Assembly (NCBI RefSeq): GCF_023053635.1
Contig: NC_086182.1
Coordinates: 2,555,001 to 2,619,000 of the forward strand
DNA length: 64,000 nucleotides
From: Elgaria multicarinata webbii
Taxonomy: Eukaryota; Chordata; Lepidosauria; Squamata; Anguidae
Reading direction: 5' to 3'
Shown: in pieces, positions 57,790 to 64,000 of the stretch
Layout: every line of letters begins with the position of its first letter
Position numbering within the stretch: position 1 is the stretch's first letter
The notes under the pieces: generated by a model
Databases searched by the model: none
Told to the model about the DNA's origin: nothing
Seen by the model: the letters and a program-made list of their open reading frames with translations, nothing else
Program-made: the position numbers and the translations under genes

Positions 57790-57985
57790 TACCCTTGGGG
57801 GCGTAACAGAGCACATGCTTTGCATGCAAAAAGCCCCAATTTCAATCCCCAGCATCTCCAAGTGGGTCTGTAAAAGACCCCACCTGAACCTTGGAGAGCC
57901 ATTGCTGCTTGTGAGTGTAGATAATACGGAGCTAGCTGGCCCGATCATCTGTCTAAGGCTGCTTCCTGTGTTCCAAGAGTCAAGG
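57790..57985 (+). mobile_element. tRNA-derived SINE
   Basis: It has gcgtaacagagcacatgctt, tgcatgcaaaaagccccaat, tttcaatccccagcatctcc (B-box-like), ttggagagccattgctgctt and aaggctgcttcctgtgttcc. This is the most complete SINE copy in the window. Confidence 0.8.
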
Positions 57986-58761
57986 CGAACCCTGGCATAT
58001 CTTGTGTTCCTTCCATGGGAGCTTGAGCAAGAGAATGTTCCACTGGATTTTATCCCTGACAATTAGTGGGATGACGGACGTCCTTTGGATTCTCTGCCTC
58101 TGGCTCCAAAATGTCTTCAACCAGTCCTGCATGCAGCTTAAATGCTTCCATACTGGTTGGAAGCCAATAGCCTTTTCATACAGCTGTTAACCTGACTATT
58201 CAATACCCCCCCTGACTGTTTTGTCTTTTTTACTATCATTATTAAATGAAGGTAAAGTGAATGCTGGTAAGAGGCCGTGGAAGGGGTGGGGTGTCTGTCT
58301 ACAAAAGTGTTTGATGCTGTGCTGCGCACATTTCAAGGAAGGTGTAGGTCCTTTGCTGCAGCACTGGCTGCAATCAATGGTCTAGCAACTGCACTAGCAG
58401 AGCTGTAGCTGGCTGTGGCAGGAGCAGGTGCACAATCCGAAGCTGGAGGTCAGTGGAGACTGAGGCCAAGGGACAAGGCTGAAGGTTCAAATGCTGTCCA
58501 GGAGGAGCAGACACTGCGGGTTGAACAGGTTCAGAGCAGCAGTAGTGAAAGGGCACCCATAAAGTTCTACATTTCAAAAGGTCCAAAGCTTTCGGGGAGG
58601 GCTTGGCAACTGTTCTTTGAATATTGTTGGCAGAGATGTGGAAATGCATAATTTAGGCGTAGTCCTGCATGCATGAGAATCATGTCCTGAAAGAAAGCCC
58701 ATTGCAGCAAAACAAAAAACATGGAGTCCTGTGGCATCAGCTTTCAATGCACCAGAGTCCA

Positions 58762-58796
58762 CAGGGTCAGATGTATGTATGTATGTATGTATTTGA
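58762..58796. repeat. (TATG)n microsatellite
   Basis: About six units of TATG. Confidence 0.9.
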
Positions 58797-60100
58797 AGTC
58801 TTTTTATGTCACCCCCTCAGCCAACAAGGCTCCCAGAGTGGCTCGTCAATGAAACGAGAGCCGCTGCCCACCAGCTTCCAATCTAAAATGTATGAATTGC
58901 TCACACTAACCATATAGATAGGGTGGAGGAAGGAAAACAACATTTACAATGTGTACGGCAACAGACTGCAGTTGCTAAGCCGAGGGGGAATGGTACTCTG
59001 TGCATATTCAGATTCCTCCCTCCTTTATTGTCCTATATTACTTTCTATTTGGCTCTTTAAAGAAAGGACAGGAAAAGGTGGTATGAAATGGACTAAAGGG
59101 GGAGGGGGGAGCCAGCACCTACAAGGGATTCCCCCCTCCAACTTATACCATTTGGTAGCAGGCTTGTGAACCAAGGAGAAGACACAGCACGGGAAGTGTA
59201 CAAAACCAAAGTTGGAGGTTCAGGCTAAAGTCTAGCAGCGGGTGCAGCATGAGAACCAGGAACAGGTGACACAACGGTTTGAGACCCAGCTGCATCATAG
59301 CTCCCCTGGACCTGGAGTCTCGCTGCTTCCCCGTGTTTCCGCCACTTGCCCTCTAAATAGCGCAATTTCAATACATCATCCCCGAGGCAGAGAATCTGGC
59401 CAGAAAGCACAACCCGAAAGACCGCTTGCCTACAACACGTATAGATGTGAGAATCCCAGCTGTGGGCACAAGCCACAATCGTGCAGCCGCATTCCCTTCA
59501 TTTTGATGGGTGTCTGCCCTGGACCCTTTCCAGATGGGCTGTGCCCCAGTTATCTGGGATGAACAAGCTCTCAAATAATCAAAAATCCTCTGAGTCTTCC
59601 TTGTTCTCTTTTTATTTTATGTTTGGAAGAGAATCACTTAAGTTAGTGGGGAACAAAGACCCCCAAGCCTCACTCTGTAATTACACAATATTAACTTAGT
59701 AATTATTCATTTATAAGTGTGCATCTGTTCACAGAAGCATTTATTCCATGTAAGCAGCAAGACATAGTAAGCAAGTGTGTAATTATTTTGAAATAACCTA
59801 TAATTATTGCCATACTTATGCAGCTGATCAATGGGTACTCATTCCCTCAAGAGCAATCGTGATTTTCCTAGGGTGAAACAGTGGCAGAAATGTGATGGAG
59901 CTGACCTTTTCCTGGGAGCTGAGAGTGGAGGATGTTGGGGACAAGACATTTCATAATAAGGGGTTATCAGGCAGTCCAATATGGCAAGGCCATGCCTGGT
60001 TACTTTGTAAAAAGAGGTATTTTGGCTCTTGCCTCTCCACTGAAGCTCAGAAAAGTAGGAATACCCATCAAAAGTAGGAATGCTTCCTTGTAGCTAACTA
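58797..60100. other. Gene-free sequence with AT-rich block
   Basis: 59580-59860 is AT-rich and repeat-free (gtaattacacaatattaac, taattattcatttataagtg, gtaattattttgaaataacc) and could be conserved non-coding or distal 3' UTR. The rest is unremarkable. Confidence 0.35.
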
Positions 60101-60111
60101 GAGCTTAAGGT

Positions 60112-60228
60112 CAGGGCTGGTGCAACTCCCTTATGAGGAAAGGTTACAACTTTGGGGGCTTTTTAGCTTCAGGATGACGGAGGTGTGTAAAATGATGCCA
60201 GGTGTGGAGGATGTAGATAAGGAGTTTG

Positions 60229-60320
<92 letters not shown>

Positions 60321-60690
60321 AGCCCAATGGGTTCACCCATGAAGCTGATTGGTGGGAGACTCAGGACAGATGAAAGGACTTCTTCACAAAATGCATAGTT
60401 AAACCGTGTAATTCACTACCGCAAGATGTAGTGATGGCCACCAACATGGACAGCTTTAAAAGAGCATTAGACAAATTCATGGAGGCTATAAATGGCTGCT
60501 AGTCATGATGGCTATATATATATATACTACCCCCAGTATCAGAGACACAATGCCTTTGAATATCAATTGCTGGGGAACACGAGCAGGAACTCCTCTCCTG
60601 CAGTGGGCTTCCCACGGGCAACTTGTCTATTGCAGGAACCAAATGCTGGGCTAGATAAATCTTGCATGGTACTTTCTTAAGCACTTCCCT
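60112..60690 (+). mobile_element. CR1-like LINE 3' region
   Basis: Translated blocks are LPYEERLQLWGLFSF, MTEVCKMMPGVEDVD, KDFFTKCIVKP, NSLPQDVVMATNM and SFKRALDKFMEAINGC, then a UTR with agttgctggggaaca-like and ggaaccaaatgctgggctag. A CT/CA microsatellite lies within the coding part. Dead copy. Confidence 0.82.
60231..60317. repeat. (CT)n(CA)n microsatellite
   Basis: About 58 bp of CT, then 28 bp of CA, inside the CR1-like copy. Confidence 0.95.
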
Positions 60691-61648
60691 GACCCTCATT
60701 GCCTCCCATATTTCAACCAACCACCAACAATAACCACTTAAATGCTGTCTGAACTTGATGCAGAGGTGGTATAGTTAAAAACATCTTGACTGTTAATCTG
60801 GGAGATTGCAAGGGGACAATTGCTGGAGGGAGGCAGTCTTGGAAATAACCAGGCCACAAGCCACAATTAGGTCAGAAAACCAGCACTTTGCCCACCAAGG
60901 AGCCAGTGCAGGTAGTTTAGGGACGGTGTACCATACGCTCAGCAAACCCACCCCAGTCAGGAATTCCGAGGTGCTACATGTCTGCATTCAATGTCACATT
61001 TCATATTTGCAAAGTGCAATTGCAGAATACACACAACCTTGGGTAAAGACAACCATCTCAACAGTTACATGTAATCTTAGAGTGTGCATATAGTGCAAGG
61101 TTCCTGGAACAGCAAGGAAATGGGACAAAAGCAGCCATGAATTTGCTAAAATGATGGTAGATGGCCAATGGAGATACATACAGGTTTGAAATTCCAACTG
61201 ATCTCAGATCTCACTTTGATTGGTAAAGCTGCATCACACCTTGAAGCAGACATTTCTCACCCTGGGGCTCCCCAGTTCACTCCCTGGGATTTTACCAAGC
61301 AGGTCTCAGCAAACCACAAGGCGCTGATGTTAGAGGGAACTCAGATCATAGTTGACACTGGTCCTTAGCAAGGTTGCCCTGGGGATAAACCTGTGTGAAG
61401 GGCCCATGAAGCCAAGCTCTAGATCTCTCAGTAGCAAAAGGAGTGGAACTGAGAGTTGCAGAAGTTAGTGAGCAGCACACTCTGGCCGAGACAAGAGGTA
61501 AAACACTGCAAGTCTCTTACTTGCCCAGATCAGCCGGAAGCAAATGTAATAATAATAATGCTCTGTGTATCAGTTGGGCTGCTAAAACTTAAATGTCTTG
61601 TGTCTGACAATCGTTGCTTCAAAGTGCTATTTAATGTTGCCCTCTGTA

Positions 61649-61654
61649 AATAAA
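61649..61654 (+). promoter_or_regulatory. ADD2: Candidate distal polyadenylation signal (AATAAA)
   Basis: AATAAA is followed 7 nt later by gtgtttgg, a typical GU-rich downstream element. The sequence around it is not obviously a repeat. Mammalian ADD2 is known for tandem polyadenylation, with a long brain form, so this may be its distal site. The 9.7-kb distance from the stop, inflated by repeats, makes this tentative. Confidence 0.3.
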
Positions 61655-62497
61655 GCCCCCGTGTTTGGCCTTTGACTGATATTGTGAAGTCTACCTTTGA
61701 GGTTCTTCTGAAAATAATCACTCTCTTGCAATGTAAGACTCCTCTTTGCATTACGACACAAACGCCTATATTTTTCTTTCTGTAAGTTGCCATTTTTTTC
61801 AATGATTGAGCAAATTAGACTGGCAACTGGTTTGTTAATGGTTGGTTTTCCTTTGCAATTTTATATCTTCCTTTTTGTATTGTACTTTGGTTTTCAATCT
61901 TTGAATACTTGCCGTTTTCAAAAGAATTTGATGAGTCCTTCCAAATGGTGCGTTTTGCCACTGTGCTGATGCTGCATGTCTCTACCTACAGACAACTGTA
62001 TGCGCTCTTCTTCTTGACCTAATGGACCGGATGGTGCTCAGCTGGGTTGTAAAGGTCTAGGCCAAGCAAGATACTACTAAATGTGCAGATCCAAGACTCC
62101 TTAAAAAGCTTTTGTCTCCTTTGATTGCTCGGAACACAAAACAAAAATAGCAGATACAAATAAATTTCACCAGAACACTGAAACTGTTTTTGGACAACTC
62201 TGTTTTAAAATGAGCCAGCACAAGGGATCTACAAAGCTCAAAAATCAGGGCCAAAAAAATCTGACTGTTTTGAAGCCACCACTAGGAGTGGACTCCATGC
62301 TCATTACATTGTTGGTTCTTACGTTATCAGGGTGGGCATGGGCAGGCCTGGTCTACTGAGTTATTTGAAAGGTCTGCACATTTAACCATTGCCTTGTGCT
62401 AGGTTAATTGGGGGGGGGGGGACACCAAATATGGGTTCTACTGGAAAATGGGGAACATTTCCAAGCCCTTTTTCCTTGACAATATACTCCATTAAGA

Positions 62498-63826
62498 ATA
62501 TAAGAGCCATGCTAGAAGAAGTTAAAGGCCTATGTAGTTTCCACACTGGCCAACCAGATGCCCCACTGGGAAGCCCACTAGTAGGATATTAGCGCAACAT
62601 CATCCCACTCACGTTCCCCAGAAACTGGCATACAGAGGCATACAACCTCTGATGAGGTAATATATAGCCCTTATGGCACAATAACTGGCACTGGGAGGTA
62701 TACTAGCTCTGAAACTGGAAGTAATATATAGCCATTATGACTAGTAGTCTTTTCCTTCATGAACTGGTCTAATCCCCTTTTTAAAGCCACAAGTTGGTGG
62801 CCACCATCACATCTTGTGGTAGTGAATCCCATGGTTTAATTATGTGTTGTATGAAGAAATACTTCCTTTTCTCTATCCTAAATCTATCATTCAGTTTTGT
62901 TGGATGATCCCACTGGGATCTAGTATTATGGAAAACAAAGAAAGACCTATCGCTATCCATATTCTCCACACCATGCATGATTTTATACATCTCTTTCATA
63001 AACCTCCTATTAAAAGTTCCACCCCTTTGACTCCCCTGCCCCACTTCATAGCAGTTGCCCCTTGATCATTTTGCTTGCCCTTTTCTCAACCTTCTCCAGA
63101 TCTATAATAAACTCTTTGAGGTGTGTGTCCAGAACTCTACACAGTATTCTAAGGGTAGTTGCACCATAGATTAGTATTAAGGCATTATGATACTGGCAGT
63201 TTTTTCTATTTCTTTCCGAAAGATCCCTAACAGAGAAATTGATTTTTTTCACAGCAGGGTTAACAATTTCATCAAGCTATCCAATCAGTCATCAATTCAG
63301 GCTTCATCAGTGTATTGTGAAACTAGCATTTTTATCCAGATCTGCATTACTTTACACTTGCTTACCTGGAATCACAATTGCCATTTTGATGTCCATTCTC
63401 TCAGTTTGGAGAGTTCCATTTGGACCTGTTTGCAATCCTTTTTTCCTTTAACCACCCTAAATAATTTGGTGCCATCAGCAAACATGGCCACCTCACTTCA
63501 TCCTAACACCAGGTCATTTATGAACAAGTTAAAAAGGACTAGTTCCAATACAGATCCTTAGGGGCCCCCTCTTTCATCCCTCATTTACAAGCATTGACCG
63601 TTTATTTCTACTCTCTGCTTTCTGTTCTTGAACCAATTACTGCTCCGTAAGAGAACTGCTTACCTCTTGATTGCTGCATTTGCTCAGTTTTTGGTCTTTG
63701 TCAAAAGCATTTTTAAAGTCCAAGTAAGCAATGTCTACCAGACCACATACTTGTTGACAGAATTACCCTTGCCAAAGCCATATTGATTCTTCTTTAGCAA
63801 GACATGTCCCTCCATAATATAGTGTC
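62498..63826 (-). mobile_element. CR1-like LINE, 3' half of the reverse transcriptase and UTR
   Basis: On the - strand the order is: a degenerate LDF.KAFDK-like block near 63700, an FxxDD-region remnant near 63480, EFIIDLEKVEKRASKMIKGQ, MKEMYKIMHGVENMDSDRSF, RFRIEKRKYFFIQHIIKPWD, SLPQDVMVATNLW, then the UTR ending near 62498. Many stops and frame changes make it inactive. It is the longest LINE copy in the window. Confidence 0.8.
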
Positions 63827-63827
63827 A

Positions 63828-63890
63828 TATAGAATCATAGCTGGAAGGGGCCTACAAGGCCATCGAGTCCAACCCCCTGCTCAATGCAGG
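63828..63890 (-). mobile_element. CR1 LINE 3' end inserted in the CR1-like copy
   Basis: The + strand reads tagaatcatagctggaaggg, gcctacaaggccatcgagtc and caaccccctgctcaatgcag, then CR1-like RT sequence (tgcttgatcagtttgtc) continues. Confidence 0.7.
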
Positions 63891-64000
63891 ATATGCTTGA
63901 TCAGTTTGTCTTTAAATAACACTTTCCACCAATTTACTTGGAGCAGATGTTAAACTAACAGCCAGTAATTTCATGAATCACCTTGGTTATATTTTGTGAC

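Noticed and set aside
57790-57985. tRNA gene from A/B-box-like motifs
   Set aside because: Part of a SINE. No cloverleaf with a plausible anticodon arm. The same holds for 25139, 38645 and 53149.
53100-64000. TGFA exon downstream of ADD2, expected from remembered mammalian gene order
   Set aside because: No TGFA signal peptide or EGF-like cysteine pattern was seen.

Overview
The window looks like nuclear DNA from a squamate reptile (a lizard or snake). It carries one recognisable protein-coding gene, ADD2 (beta-adducin), on the + strand in 14 coding exons from the ATG at 24809 to the TGA at 51939-51941. The exons join in phase to give a predicted 728-residue protein, against 726 in human beta-adducin as I remember it. 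The organism call rests on the vertebrate ADD2 gene in a mixture of CR1- and L2-like LINE tails, a BovB (RTE) LINE end, tRNA-derived SINEs and many short palindromic DNA transposons. That mixture is typical of squamates and unlike mammals or birds.

Layout. Positions 1-24,779 hold no gene I can support. They contain CR1/L2 LINE fragments, hAT-like and Harbinger-like non-autonomous DNA transposons (several nested), simple repeats and some unexplained AT-rich sequence. ADD2's non-coding first exon or exons must lie here or upstream of the window, and I could not place them. Positions 24,780-51,941 are the ADD2 coding exons and introns, with LINE, SINE, MITE and one LTR-like insertion in the introns. 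Positions 51,942 to about 53,100 are a likely proximal 3' UTR ending at an AATAAA. From there to 64,000 there is no second gene. That stretch holds SINEs, a hAT element with an intact target duplication, a MITE split by an L2 fragment, CR1 pieces and a microsatellite, plus a second good polyadenylation signal near 61,650 that could end a long ADD2 3' UTR form.

The most interesting item is a probable 34-nt cassette exon (49482-49515) between the last two constitutive coding exons of ADD2. It has an acceptor and a consensus GTAAGT donor, fits the flanking phase, and would add 11 residues ([11 protein letters not shown]). A stop codon is then completed by the first base of the terminal exon, so the lysine-rich MARCKS-type tail is lost. 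From memory, ADD1 (alpha-adducin) has a 34-nt alternative exon of the same design that adds 11 residues containing EYL.

Among the repeats, the clearest signals are a palindromic hAT-like MITE family built from four related ~70-bp units in alternating orientation (four copies, one a chimera), a CpG-rich Harbinger-like family with a long internal hairpin, and a three-deep stack of insertions at 17.8-19.3 kb. I saw no CRISPR array, operon, RNA gene or other novel system.
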